NCBI RefSeq assembly: GCF_000959365.1 | Contig: NZ_CP009556.1 | Span: 124,001-188,000 of the forward strand | Source of the DNA: Burkholderia oklahomensis C6786 | Lineage (GTDB): Bacteria > Pseudomonadota > Gammaproteobacteria > Burkholderiales > Burkholderiaceae | Length of the DNA: 64,000 nt | Direction: 5' to 3' | Shown here: positions 33,751 through 42,381 of the stretch, in pieces | Numbering within the stretch: position 1 is the stretch's first letter | How the letters are laid out: every line of letters begins with the position of its first letter | The notes under the pieces: generated by a model | Seen by the model: only the letters and a program-made list of their open reading frames with translations | Told to the model about the DNA's origin: nothing | The model's database searches: none | Program-made: the position numbers and the translations under genes

Positions 33751-34647
33751 ATGACGATCGATCCGAAACAAGCGGCGGCGCTGCTGGCCGTCGCCGATAC
33801 CGGCAGCTTCGAGCAGGCGGCGTCGCGGCTGCACGTGACCGCTTCGGCCGTCACGCAGCGGGTTCGCGCGCTCGAGACGAGCCTCGGCGCGCCGCTCCTG
33901 CTGCGCACCCGGCCGTGCCGGCCGACCGCCGCCGGCCAGCGCGTGCTGCAGCACCTGCGCCGCATGGCGCTCCTGCAAGCGGATCTGCAAGCCGATCTCG
34001 CCGACGAGCACGGCTCGGCGATCGCGGTCGCGATCGCGCTCAATTCGGACAGCCTCGGCTCGTGGTTCCTGCCGGCGCTGACATCGGTGCTCGCGGGCGA
34101 GCGCATGCTGTTCGAGCTGCTCGTCGAGGATCAGGATCACACGTTCGCGCTGCTCGAAAACGGGATGGTGATCGGCTGCGTGACGACCGAGAGCAAGCCG
34201 ATGCGCGGCTGCGTCGTCGCACCGCTCGGCACGATGCGCTATCGCCTGCTCGCGTCGAAGGAATTCGCCGCGCGCTGGTTTCCGCGCGGCCTCACGCGCA
34301 CGAGTGCCCGGCAGGCGCCCGTCGTCGCGCACAGCCGGCGCGACGCGCTTCAGATCTCATTCCTGAAGGACAAGCTCGGCCTGCCGGAAGGCGCGTTTCC
34401 GTGCCACTACGTGCCGGGCACGCATGCGCACTTCGCCGCCGTGCGGCACGGGCTCGGCTACGCGATGGTGCCCGAGCTGCTCGCCGGCGGCGGGCCGCTC
34501 GACCAGCAGGGTCTGGTCGACCTCGCGCCGGCGCATCCGCAGGACGTCGCGCTCTACTGGCACGCGTGGAAAGTGCAGTCGCCGAGCATGCAGTCGCTGT
34601 CGGCGCGCGTCGTCGACGCCGCGCGCGATCTGCTGCGATCCGCTTGA
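33751..34647 (+). CDS. ArgP/LysG-family LysR transcriptional regulator
   Basis: A 298-residue LysR regulator. The opening DPKQAAALLAVADTGSFEQAASRLHVTASAVTQRVRALE, with its helix-turn-helix at about 17-37, is characteristic of ArgP (IciA/LysG), which controls arginine/lysine exporters such as ArgO/LysE. No LysE-type exporter is adjacent, which is unusual for the LysG pairing. VTTESKPMRGCVVAPLGTMRY is the ArgP effector-domain pattern. Confidence 0.92.
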   Translation: MTIDPKQAAALLAVADTGSFEQAASRLHVTASAVTQRVRALETSLGAPLLLRTRPCRPTAAGQRVLQHLRRMALLQADLQADLADEHGSAIAVAIALNSDSLGSWFLPALTSVLAGERMLFELLVEDQDHTFALLENGMVIGCVTTESKPMRGCVVAPLGTMRYRLLASKEFAARWFPRGLTRTSARQAPVVAHSRRDALQISFLKDKLGLPEGAFPCHYVPGTHAHFAAVRHGLGYAMVPELLAGGGPLDQQGLVDLAPAHPQDVALYWHAWKVQSPSMQSLSARVVDAARDLLRSA

Positions 34648-34995
34648 GCGTGCGCGCGTGGCTGACGCGACCGCACGCGCGCCGTCGGCTTGACTGCGCG
34701 AACGTGCGGGAACGGGTTTCGGAAGCTTCGCCCCGGCCGATGTCGAGCGCTCGCAGGCCGGCGGTCGGCTGGCGGCATCGCGACGCATGCGGGCGTGTCG
34801 GGGGCGTCGCGGTGAACGTCGTGGCCGGCACGTGCGCGCCGGGTCCGGGCGTTGGCGTCGGCGTCGGCGTTAGCGTCGGCCTCGGCGTCGGCTTACCGAC
34901 AATCGGCGGGGCGCGACGCGCTATCGGCCGCGCCTGTCGACAGCGGGCCGCCGTCCCCCCTGGGCGCTCCCGCTTCGTCGAGCGGCCCCGGCCCG
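34648..34995. repeat. Intergenic region with imperfect GGCGTC hexamer repeat
   Basis: A 348-bp gap between two convergent genes. At about 34850-34893 the hexamer GGCGTC is repeated about seven times with substitutions (GTTAGC, CTC). No gene or clear terminator is seen. Confidence 0.6.
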
Positions 34996-35997
34996 CTACG
35001 CGAAGTACGCCTTCATCGCGTCGACGAACGTATCGACATCGTCGCGCGACACGTCGCAATGCGTGACGAAGCGCGTCGAATACAGCATCTGCGTGAGAAT
35101 CCCGCGCGCCTCGAGCCACGCTTCGAGCGGCGCGCAATCGGCTTCGGGAATCTGCGCGAACACCATGTTCGTCGCCTGCGACAGCACCTTCACCGGCTCG
35201 ATCTGCGCGAGCCCTCGGGCGAGGCGCTCGGCGTTCGCGTGATCGTCGGCCAGGCGCTCGACGTTGTGCTCGAGCGCGTACAGGCACGCCGCCGCGAGCA
35301 CGCCCGCCTGCCGCATCCCGCCGCCCAGCACCTTGCGCCAGCGGTGCGCGCGGTCGATCAGCGCGCGGCTGCCGACGAGCACCGAGCCGACCGGCGCGCC
35401 GAGCCCCTTCGAAAAACAGATCGAGATCGAATCGAACGGCGCGCACAGCTCGGCGATCGTGCGGCCCGACGCGACCGCCGCGTTGCACACGCGCGCGCCG
35501 TCGAGATGCGTCGCGAGCCCGCGGCCGCGCGCGAGGGCGACCGCTTCGTCGACGTAGCCTTCGGGCAGCACCTTGCCGCCGATCGTGTTCTCGAGCGCGA
35601 GGAGGCGCGAGCGCGCGAAGTGATCGTCGACCGGCTTGATCGCGGCCGCGATCTTGTCGAGCGGCAGCGTGCCGTCCGCGGCGTTCTCGATCGGCTGAGG
35701 CTGGATGCTGCCGAGCACGGCCGCGCCGCCGCCTTCGTACTTGTACGTGTGCGCGGCCTGGCCGACGATGTATTCGTCGCCGCGCTCGCAATGCGACATC
35801 AGCGCGGCGAGATTGCTCTGCGTGCCGCTCGGAAAGAACAGCGCCGCCTCCTTGCCCGCGCGCTCGGCGACCACGGCCTGCAGGCGCGCGACGGTGGGAT
35901 CGTCGCCCCATACGTCGTCGCCCACTTCGGCGGCCGTCATCGCGGCCAGCATCGGCGCGCTCGGGCGCGTCACGGTATCGCTGCGTAAATCGATCAT
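34996..35997 (-). CDS. ltaE: Low-specificity L-threonine aldolase
   Basis: A 333-residue PLP enzyme that splits L-threonine and L-allo-threonine into glycine and acetaldehyde. MIDLRSDTVTRPS at the start, DDVWGDDPTV, and the PLP lysine at about 197 in CFSKGLGAPVGS are diagnostic, as is THLDGARVCNAAV before it. The start at 35997 is fixed by the conserved N-terminus; the longer frame is spurious. It stands alone and reads away from the cytochrome bd genes. Confidence 0.95.
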   Translation of the reverse strand: MIDLRSDTVTRPSAPMLAAMTAAEVGDDVWGDDPTVARLQAVVAERAGKEAALFFPSGTQSNLAALMSHCERGDEYIVGQAAHTYKYEGGGAAVLGSIQPQPIENAADGTLPLDKIAAAIKPVDDHFARSRLLALENTIGGKVLPEGYVDEAVALARGRGLATHLDGARVCNAAVASGRTIAELCAPFDSISICFSKGLGAPVGSVLVGSRALIDRAHRWRKVLGGGMRQAGVLAAACLYALEHNVERLADDHANAERLARGLAQIEPVKVLSQATNMVFAQIPEADCAPLEAWLEARGILTQMLYSTRFVTHCDVSRDDVDTFVDAMKAYFA

Positions 35998-36279
35998 CTG
36001 GGTTCCCGTCGGAGTCTCGTCGAAGATGCGCCGGCGCGCTCGCGCGCGGCGAAGCGCAACCTCCGAGTGTACGCAATTCGGCCGCGCGCCGCAGGGCGCG
36101 GCCGACGCGATCGCGCATCCGATGCGCCGCACGCACATTCGATGCAAGATCGGCGTCGAATCGCCCGTCGGATCGGCCCGATCGCGGCGCTGCGCCGGCA
36201 ACTCCGCCGCAGCGCGGTGAATTGCCGCAGGCGCGTCAACCCGCCGCGCCCGGCGCTACCACACAAAAGCGCGCCAAAC

Positions 36280-36293
36280 TTGATACCAATCAA
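36280..36293 (+). promoter_or_regulatory. FNR/ANR-type site upstream of cioAB
   Basis: The sequence TTGATACCAATCAA is a perfect match to the FNR consensus TTGAT-N4-ATCAA. It lies 177 bp before the cioA start in the 472-bp gap after ltaE, which otherwise holds nothing recognisable. Oxygen-responsive control of a bd oxidase by an FNR homologue is well known, so this is a strong candidate site. Confidence 0.85.
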
Positions 36294-36469
36294 CGATTTA
36301 GATCGACAAACCGCGCCTGCGCGCTGGACATCTGCGACGAGTTGGCACATTTCGCACCGCAACACGGCGGCCCATACTCCGAACCGACTCTTCAGCCGCG
36401 GCCTTGCACACGCGGCGCAGGGGCCGCCGGCAGCCCGCCGGCGGGTGTCGTCAGCTTCGGTCTACTCGC

Positions 36470-37882
36470 ATGGAAACCGCTATTTCGGCCCTCGATCTGG
36501 CTCGCGTGCAGTTCGCATTCACAGTCTCCTTCCATATCGTCTTTCCCGCGCTGAGCATCGGGCTCGCGAGCTTCATCGCCGTGCTCGAATACCGCTGGCT
36601 CAAGACCGGCAAGGCGTACTACAAGAGCCTCTGTCTCTTCTGGTCGAAGATCTTCGCCGTCGCGTTCGGCATGGGCGTCGTGTCCGGCGTCGTGATGGCC
36701 TATCAGTTCGGCACGAACTGGTCCGGCTTCTCGAGCTTCGCCGGCTCCGTCACCGGCCCGCTGCTGATGTACGAAGTGATGACCGCGTTCTTCCTCGAAG
36801 CGGGCTTCCTCGGCATCATGCTGTTCGGCTGGAATCGCGTGAGCCCGCGCGCGCACTTCGGCGCGACGCTGATGGTCGCGATCGGCACGCTGATCTCGAC
36901 GTTCTGGATTCTCGCGTCGAACAGCTGGATGCAGACGCCGCAGGGCTTCGAGATCGTCGACGGCCAGGTCGTGCCGACCGACTGGTTCGAGATCATCTTC
37001 AATCCGTCGTTCCCGTACCGGCTCGCGCACATGGCGATCGCCGCGTTCATCGTCGCCGCGCTCGTCGTCGCCGCGACCGCCGCGTGGCACCTGCTGAAGG
37101 GCCGCCGCGACAAGGCCGTGAAGAAGATGTTCTCGATGTCGCTGTGGCTCCTGCTCGTGCTCGCGCCGCTGCAAGCGGTGATCGGCGACCAGCACGGCCT
37201 CAACACGCTCGAGCATCAGCCCGCGAAGATCGCCGCGATCGAAGGCTTGTGGGAAACCGAGCAAGGCGGCACCGCGCTCAACCTGTTCGGCATCCCCGAC
37301 ATGAAAGCGGAAACCACGCGCTACGCGGTGTCGATTCCGCATCTCGGCAGCCTGATCCTCACGCATAGCTGGGACGGCGAAATTCGCGGCCTGAAGTCGT
37401 TCCCGCCGGAGGACCGCCCGAACTCGACCATCGTGTTCTGGAGCTTCCGCGTGATGGTCGCGCTCGGCTTCGCGATGATCGGCCTCGCCGCCATCGCATG
37501 GCTGCTGCGCCGGCGCGGGCGCCTCTACGAAGCGAAGTGGTTCCACAGGTTCGCGCTGGCGATGGGTCCGACGGGCTTCATCTCGCTGCTCACCGGCTGG
37601 GTGACGACCGAAGTGGGCCGCCAGCCGTGGGTCGTCTACGGCGTGATGCGCACGGCGAACGCGGCGTCGCCGCTGTCGATGCAGCAGGTCAGCGTATCGC
37701 TGATGACGTTCGTGGTCGTCTACTTCCTCGTGTTCGGCACAGGCGCCTATTACATGCTGAAGCTGATGAGGAAAGGCCCCGCGCTGCCGGGCGACACGCC
37801 CGACGATGCGCACGACGCGCGCCCCGACCGCACCGCCCGCCGCCCGCTGTCGGCCGCGAACCAGTTGATCGACGCCGCGTGA
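36470..37882 (+). CDS. cioA: Cytochrome bd-type ubiquinol oxidase subunit I (CioA)
   Basis: A 470-residue membrane oxidase subunit that reduces oxygen to water with ubiquinol. The heme ligand His22 (E. coli His19) lies in VSFHIVFPALSIG; the GRQPWVVYGVMRT motif is present. At 470 residues it lacks the long Q-loop insert of E. coli CydA (about 520 residues), placing it in the CioA, cyanide-insensitive group. The ATG at 36470 gives the conserved N-terminus METAISALDLARVQFAFT. It is followed 35 bp later by cioB. Confidence 0.95.
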   Translation: METAISALDLARVQFAFTVSFHIVFPALSIGLASFIAVLEYRWLKTGKAYYKSLCLFWSKIFAVAFGMGVVSGVVMAYQFGTNWSGFSSFAGSVTGPLLMYEVMTAFFLEAGFLGIMLFGWNRVSPRAHFGATLMVAIGTLISTFWILASNSWMQTPQGFEIVDGQVVPTDWFEIIFNPSFPYRLAHMAIAAFIVAALVVAATAAWHLLKGRRDKAVKKMFSMSLWLLLVLAPLQAVIGDQHGLNTLEHQPAKIAAIEGLWETEQGGTALNLFGIPDMKAETTRYAVSIPHLGSLILTHSWDGEIRGLKSFPPEDRPNSTIVFWSFRVMVALGFAMIGLAAIAWLLRRRGRLYEAKWFHRFALAMGPTGFISLLTGWVTTEVGRQPWVVYGVMRTANAASPLSMQQVSVSLMTFVVVYFLVFGTGAYYMLKLMRKGPALPGDTPDDAHDARPDRTARRPLSAANQLIDAA

Positions 37883-37917
37883 AGCCGGCGAGCCAACAAG
37901 CCAAGCGAGGTTAGCAA

Positions 37918-38925
37918 ATGGATGTCACCGTAGTCTGGGCCGCGATCATCGCACTCGGCCTCTTCATGTACGTCGTGCTCGACGGCTTCGATCTGGGCAT
38001 CGGCATCATGTTTCCGTTCTTCCCCGCCGAGAAGGAGCGGGACCTGATGATGAACACCGTCGCGCCCGTGTGGGACGGCAACGAGACGTGGCTCGTGCTC
38101 GGCGGCGCGGGGCTGTTCGCGGTGTTTCCGATCGTCTACTCGACCGTGCTGTCGGCGCTGTACCTGCCGCTCGTCTTCATGCTCGTGTGCCTGATCTTCC
38201 GCGGCGTGTCGTTCGAGATCCGCGCGAAGTCGCGTCGCACTAAGCACCTGTGGGATCTCGCGTTCATCGGCGGCTCGACGGGCGCGACGTTTTTCCAGGG
38301 CGTGGCGCTCGGCGCGTTCCTGCAAGGCATCCCGGTCGACAACGGCCGCTTCGCCGGCGACGCGTTCGGCTGGCTCACACCGTTCAGCCTGCTGACGGGC
38401 CTCGGCCTCGTCGCGACCTACGCGCTGCTCGGCTGCTGCTGGCTCGTCGCGAAGACGGAAGGCGATCTGCAGCGCCGCCTGCATCGCGTCGTATGGCCGC
38501 TCACCGTCGTGCTGCTCGGCTTCATCGCGATCGTGAGCCTGTGGACGCCGTTGCAGGATCCGAACATCGCGCAGCGCTGGTTCGCGTCGGGACTCTTCTG
38601 GCGCCTGCTGCCGGTGCCGTTCCTCGTCGCCGCGTGCGCGGTGCTGATGCGCCGCGCGGTGCGCGGCCGCCACGACACCATGCCGTTCGTGCTCGCGCTC
38701 GCGCTCGTGTTCCTCGGCTACGTCGGGCTGCTCGTGAGCCTGTGGCCGTACGCGATTCCGCAAAGCGTGACGCTGTGGGAAGCCGCCGCGCCGCGTTCGA
38801 GCCAGACCTTCACGCTGATCGGCGCGGCCGTCATCATCCCGATCATTCTCGCGTACACGACGTTGGGCTATTGGGTGTTCCGTGGAAAGGTGCGTCATGA
38901 AGACCAGCATTACTACCACCACTGA
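37918..38925 (+). CDS. cioB: Cytochrome bd-type ubiquinol oxidase subunit II (CioB)
   Basis: A 335-residue integral membrane protein with about eight to nine segments. VLDGFDLGIGIMFPF near residue 20 and the VWDGNETWLVLGGAGLFAVFP block are hallmarks of CydB/CioB. It stabilises the hemes of subunit I. The last 29 bp overlap the start of the DUF2474 gene in another frame, so the three products are made together. Confidence 0.95.
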   Translation: MDVTVVWAAIIALGLFMYVVLDGFDLGIGIMFPFFPAEKERDLMMNTVAPVWDGNETWLVLGGAGLFAVFPIVYSTVLSALYLPLVFMLVCLIFRGVSFEIRAKSRRTKHLWDLAFIGGSTGATFFQGVALGAFLQGIPVDNGRFAGDAFGWLTPFSLLTGLGLVATYALLGCCWLVAKTEGDLQRRLHRVVWPLTVVLLGFIAIVSLWTPLQDPNIAQRWFASGLFWRLLPVPFLVAACAVLMRRAVRGRHDTMPFVLALALVFLGYVGLLVSLWPYAIPQSVTLWEAAAPRSSQTFTLIGAAVIIPIILAYTTLGYWVFRGKVRHEDQHYYHH

Positions 38926-39067
38926 GCCGCGCGCCGTCGCGCGCGGCGCGCGGCTGCCGGGCTGGGCCTGGTTCGGACTGCTGTGGATGGGCGGCGTCGC
39001 GGGAGCCGTGACGCTCGGCTACGCGTTCAAGCTGTTCATGTACGCGACGCTGTTCGCCGTGAAGTAA
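38897..39067 (+). CDS. DUF2474 small membrane protein of the bd oxidase operon
   Basis: A 56-residue protein with one membrane helix (WAWFGLLWMGGVAGAVTLGY) after a short polar N-terminus. DUF2474 proteins are encoded directly after CioB genes and are thought to be accessory subunits, by analogy with CydX. The ATG at 38897 is in the end of cioB; an earlier in-frame GTG at 38882 is less likely. Confidence 0.85.
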   Translation: MKTSITTTTEPRAVARGARLPGWAWFGLLWMGGVAGAVTLGYAFKLFMYATLFAVK

Positions 39068-39084
39068 ACGCGAATCGGGACGGG

Positions 39085-39109
39085 ACGACGCCGCGCGACG
39101 CGGCGTCGT
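39085..39109 (+). terminator. Hairpin after the cytochrome bd operon
   Basis: A perfect 11-bp stem (39085-39095 with 39099-39109) with a CGA loop lies 17 bp past the DUF2474 stop. No T run follows, so it may act with Rho or protect the mRNA end. It also faces the convergent YqaE-family gene. Confidence 0.5.
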
Positions 39110-39174
39110 GCAGGAAGCGGCGCCTCTTCGAGCCGCGACGCGATACGGCGACGGCGCCGCGCGAAAGCGCTTGA

Positions 39175-39369
39175 TTACGAACGCCGGCCGAGCGCCTCGT
39201 CGATCTTCCTGTCGGTGTTGTATTGGCTGAGCGCGTACACCGACCAGATCGCGGCGGGCAGCCAGCCGATCAGCGTGATTTGCAGGATCAGGCAGATGAT
39301 GCCCGCGAACGGGCGGCCGATCGTAAAGAACTGCAGCCAGGGCAGCAGCAAGGCGAGCAGAAGACGCAT
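39175..39369 (-). CDS. YqaE/Pmp3-family small membrane protein
   Basis: A 64-residue protein of the Pmp3/YqaE family. It has two hydrophobic segments (LLLALLLPWLQFFTIG and GIICLILQITLIGWLPAAIWSVYAL), the second ending in the family motif WLPAxIHAxY in slightly changed form. Relatives in yeast modulate membrane potential; bacterial roles are linked to stress. The start at 39369 has AAAGAGGAA before it; the longer frame is not supported. Confidence 0.88.
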   Translation of the reverse strand: MRLLLALLLPWLQFFTIGRPFAGIICLILQITLIGWLPAAIWSVYALSQYNTDRKIDEALGRRS

Positions 39370-39626
39370 CGTGATTTCCTCTTTGTCGGATTGCCGATGA
39401 TCGGAGTCGATCGGCGCACAGATGGCGGCTCGTTGCCGGATTTCAAGCGGCGCGCGCGGCAGGGCGTCGAACATTCGAACATTTGAACGTTCGCGCGTCG
39501 GCTGGCGCGCCGGCCGGCCACGCGATCGTTATAGCAGACCTGAAATTAAACGGTCCTTAAAAACGGGCAAGCGCGTTCCGGCTTCCCATTCCACGACGCG
39601 ACGCGCGAGCGGGCAAGCGCCGCGCC

Positions 39627-40697
39627 TCAAGCGTCGAGCCGCGCCTCGACGTCCGCGATCAAGCGATCGAACCATGCACGCAGCGCGCCGTTCGACATCG
39701 CGAGCGGCAACGAATACGCGATGATCCGATACACGTCGCCGCGCCGCACCTTCGACGCGCGCGCCGGATCGAGCCACGCGCCGTTCGATGCGAGCAGCGC
39801 GAGCGTCTTCAGGCCGATCACGATCGGCCATACGCACGCGAGCCGCAAGCGCGGCGCGCGGCGCGGAATCGCGAACGTGTAGTCGATGCCCGCGCGAAAA
39901 TGCTCGAGCGTCTTGCGCACGAGCGCATGCAGCAGCGGCCGCGCGCGCAGCGACGCGTCCGGCCGCAGCAGATCGTCGGCGCGCAGGCCGTACTCGTCGA
40001 GCATCGCCTGCGGCAGATAGCAGCGTCCGATCCGCAGATCCTTCCCGCAATCGCGCAGCACGTTGGTCATTTGCAGCGCCTTGCCGAAGCGAATCCCGCG
40101 CTCGGCCATCGCGTCCGGATGCTCGGTCAGCAGGCCGGGCAGATGCGCGCACGTCATCCTCGTCCAGAACTCGCCGACGCAACCCGCGACGAGGTACGTG
40201 TAGCGATCGAGCTCCGGCCATTCGCGCAGCGCAGCGATCCGGCCAGAAGATTCGTCGGGGAACGTGAGCAGATCGAATTCCATCCCTTCGGTGAGCGTCG
40301 TCACGACGTCGCGCACGGCGTCGCGATCGGCCGCGCTCAGTTGCGACAGCATCGCGAGCGCGGGGCCGAGCGATTCGAGCAGCGTCTTCTCGTCCGACAC
40401 CATCTGCCGCCCCGCGACTTCGCCCGCGATCCGCGCGAGCGCGTCGGGCTCGGGCGCGCCGTTGACCTGCGCGCGCAACGACAGCAGCAGCTCGAGCCGC
40501 TGCGCGGGCGGGATCAGCGACGTGTCCGCGATCGTGTCGGCCGCGCGCGCGAGCAGATACGCGAGGCCGATCGGGTCGCGCATCCCTTCGGGAAGCACGC
40601 GCAGCGTCAGATAGAAGGAACGTGAGACGCCCTTCAGCAGGGGGCCCAGCAGAAAGGCCCGGGAGGGATTGCCCATGGATCGGATCAGGTCGGTCAT
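39627..40697 (-). CDS. Squalene/phytoene synthase family protein (squalene synthase-like)
   Basis: A 356-residue head-to-head prenyl synthase. The first aspartate motif is in AADTIADT (about residue 52), followed by YLVAGCVGEF and QMTNVLRDCGKDLRIGRCYLP, which corresponds to the second Asp-rich motif. The overall pattern SFYLTLRVLPEGMRDPIGLAYLLARA resembles true squalene synthases more than HpnC/HpnD. The C-terminus is not strongly hydrophobic. No other isoprenoid or hopanoid gene lies nearby, so its product (squalene or a related C30 hydrocarbon) is inferred only from family. Confidence 0.88.
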   Translation of the reverse strand: MTDLIRSMGNPSRAFLLGPLLKGVSRSFYLTLRVLPEGMRDPIGLAYLLARAADTIADTSLIPPAQRLELLLSLRAQVNGAPEPDALARIAGEVAGRQMVSDEKTLLESLGPALAMLSQLSAADRDAVRDVVTTLTEGMEFDLLTFPDESSGRIAALREWPELDRYTYLVAGCVGEFWTRMTCAHLPGLLTEHPDAMAERGIRFGKALQMTNVLRDCGKDLRIGRCYLPQAMLDEYGLRADDLLRPDASLRARPLLHALVRKTLEHFRAGIDYTFAIPRRAPRLRLACVWPIVIGLKTLALLASNGAWLDPARASKVRRGDVYRIIAYSLPLAMSNGALRAWFDRLIADVEARLDA

Positions 40698-40874
40698 ACG
40701 ATTTGCTGCCGCATTGTATCGGCAAACGCGCGGGGGCCGCCGGGCGATTGTGGGCGGCGCACGCCTCCGGCAAGCGCCGTCGAACCGCGCGCGGCGTCGG
40801 ACCATGCAGCGATCGATATCCGCGCCGCGCCGCAATGCGTACAATCGCATCCTTTCCCGCACGAGGTGAACGCG

Positions 40875-41159
40875 ATGGCCATGAAGAAAACCGATCTCGA
40901 GAAGAACAAGGCGTTGAAGCTGACGCACGCGATGAAGCAAACGACGTCCGCCCGCTTCGGCAAGAGCGCCGAAGACACGGCGCCCGATCGCCGCGAGCGG
41001 CGCAAGCTCGAGCAGGCGCAGGGCCTCGTGCCGTTCGCGTGCAAGCTCAACATCGAGCTCGTCGCGCGCCTGAACGAACGGGCGGCGTCGCACCCCGACG
41101 GGATGACCGGATTGTTGACCGAACTGTTGCAGCGCGGCCTCGACGAAACCGCCGAGTAA
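40875..41159 (+). CDS. Small basic protein with ribbon-helix-helix-like C-terminus
   Basis: A 94-residue protein. The N-terminal half is very lysine- and arginine-rich (MAMKKTDLEKNKALKLTHAM); the C-terminal half, ACKLNIELVARLNERAASH then MTGLLTELLQRGLDE, has the strand-helix-helix pattern of CopG/Arc-type DNA-binding proteins. GAGGTG precedes the ATG at 40875. It could be a small transcription factor, but no target or toxin partner is next to it. Confidence 0.75.
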   Translation: MAMKKTDLEKNKALKLTHAMKQTTSARFGKSAEDTAPDRRERRKLEQAQGLVPFACKLNIELVARLNERAASHPDGMTGLLTELLQRGLDETAE

Positions 41160-41286
41160 ACGCTGCGAGCGCCGCACGGCGCGCCGGGTGAGGTCATGCA
41201 GGGTCCATGCCGCATTTTCGGCCTATGCTGAAAACGGAGTTCCGCATCCCCCCTCTCATCGACTCTTCGAAAACAGGAGTGACGTG

Positions 41287-41676
41287 ATGAATCCACCCGT
41301 CCTGCGTGTCGCCCGCCCGACCAACGACATCGATGCGCTCATCGGCTTCTATACGGAGGCGCTGGGCTTCGACATCGTCGCCCGCTTCGAGAATCACGAA
41401 GGTTTCGACGGCGCGATCGTCGGCCACGCCGGCTATCCGTGGCAAATCGAATTCACGCACCAGCACGGCGTGACGGTCGCGCGCGCGCCGACCGCCGAGC
41501 ACCTGCTCGTGTTCTATCTGCCGGACCGCGGCGCGTGGACCGAGGCCGTCGAGCGCATGCGCGCTTACGGCGCCGTGCCGCACCGTTCGGAGAATCCGTA
41601 CTGGGATCGCCAGGGCGTGACGTTCGAAGACCCGGACGGCTATCGGATCGTCCTGCAGAACGCGCAGCCGAGTTGA
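41287..41676 (+). CDS. VOC (glyoxalase/bleomycin resistance) family protein
   Basis: A 129-residue single-domain VOC protein with two beta-alpha-beta-beta-beta units. LRVARPTNDIDALIGFYTEALGFDIVARFENH begins the first and GVTFEDPDGYRIVLQNA ends the second. Possible metal ligands are His and Glu in the FTHQHG and ends of strands, but the enzyme type cannot be told. AGGAGTG lies before the ATG at 41287. Confidence 0.88.
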   Translation: MNPPVLRVARPTNDIDALIGFYTEALGFDIVARFENHEGFDGAIVGHAGYPWQIEFTHQHGVTVARAPTAEHLLVFYLPDRGAWTEAVERMRAYGAVPHRSENPYWDRQGVTFEDPDGYRIVLQNAQPS

Positions 41677-41688
41677 GCGCCTGCGCGC

Positions 41689-41716
41689 GATCTCGATCTC
41701 GATCTCGATCTCGATC
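41689..41716. repeat. GATCTC hexamer repeat, four copies plus a partial copy
   Basis: Exact tandem GATCTC from 41689 to 41712 continues as GATC. It begins 13 bp after the VOC stop codon and may vary in copy number. Confidence 0.85.
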
Positions 41717-42381
41717 GCGCTTGCACTAGCGCTTGCGCGCGGCGAAAGCGTCGCGCGACATGCGATGCATCGTGCGACACGGCATCGGCATGCGACGCAC
41801 GGCACGCAATCGTTGCGCGCGCATCCATCGCCTCCATAGCAGCCGGCGCTCCGGCGTTCGCCGCTCGATCGAGACACGCCGGCTGCGCGCCGCCTCGATG
41901 CAATGCGTTCGCATTCACGATCGAGCACTGCGAAATCGCGTTGACGGACGGCGTGCCGACAACGAGTTGCAACGCCCGGATTCAAGTGCGTCATCGTACA
42001 TCCTTCGCAATCGGCCACTCGCGTCATCGCACGCGCCCCCCGACGCGTCGGTCGCCGTTCCACACAGGGCGACGGCCCGCGCGCCACGAAAATCGAGCGG
42101 CCCGTCACTCCGCCTTGCCGAGCGCGTCGACGCCTCGCGGTCGCTCGCGCCGTGACCCGTGCATTACGATCGATCCCGCCCCTCTCACGTCCGCCGCCCT
42201 CCCGCCGCCCCGCCGCGATACAAATTCTCACAACTTCGCCGCACCGCCCACCGCGCTTGCGTCGCGCGCCGCTCCGCGCATCGACAGACAAACGAAAGCG
42301 GCACGTCACGACACGTTCTCAATCCACGTGCAGATTGCAGCCCCGGGTGTGGGTATGTCAGTCCAAACGACGAGGTCAACG
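41717..42381. other. Long intergenic region before the phosphatase-family gene
   Basis: About 665 bp with no supported gene; the open frames lack ribosome sites and family similarity. It is less GC-rich than the genes around it and probably contains the phosphatase promoter near its end. I see no repeat or clear operator. Confidence 0.5.

Noticed and set aside
41733-42155. 140-codon plus-strand frame in the gap before the phosphatase gene
   Set aside because: Composition is Arg-rich and random-like, with no Shine-Dalgarno sequence or recognised family.
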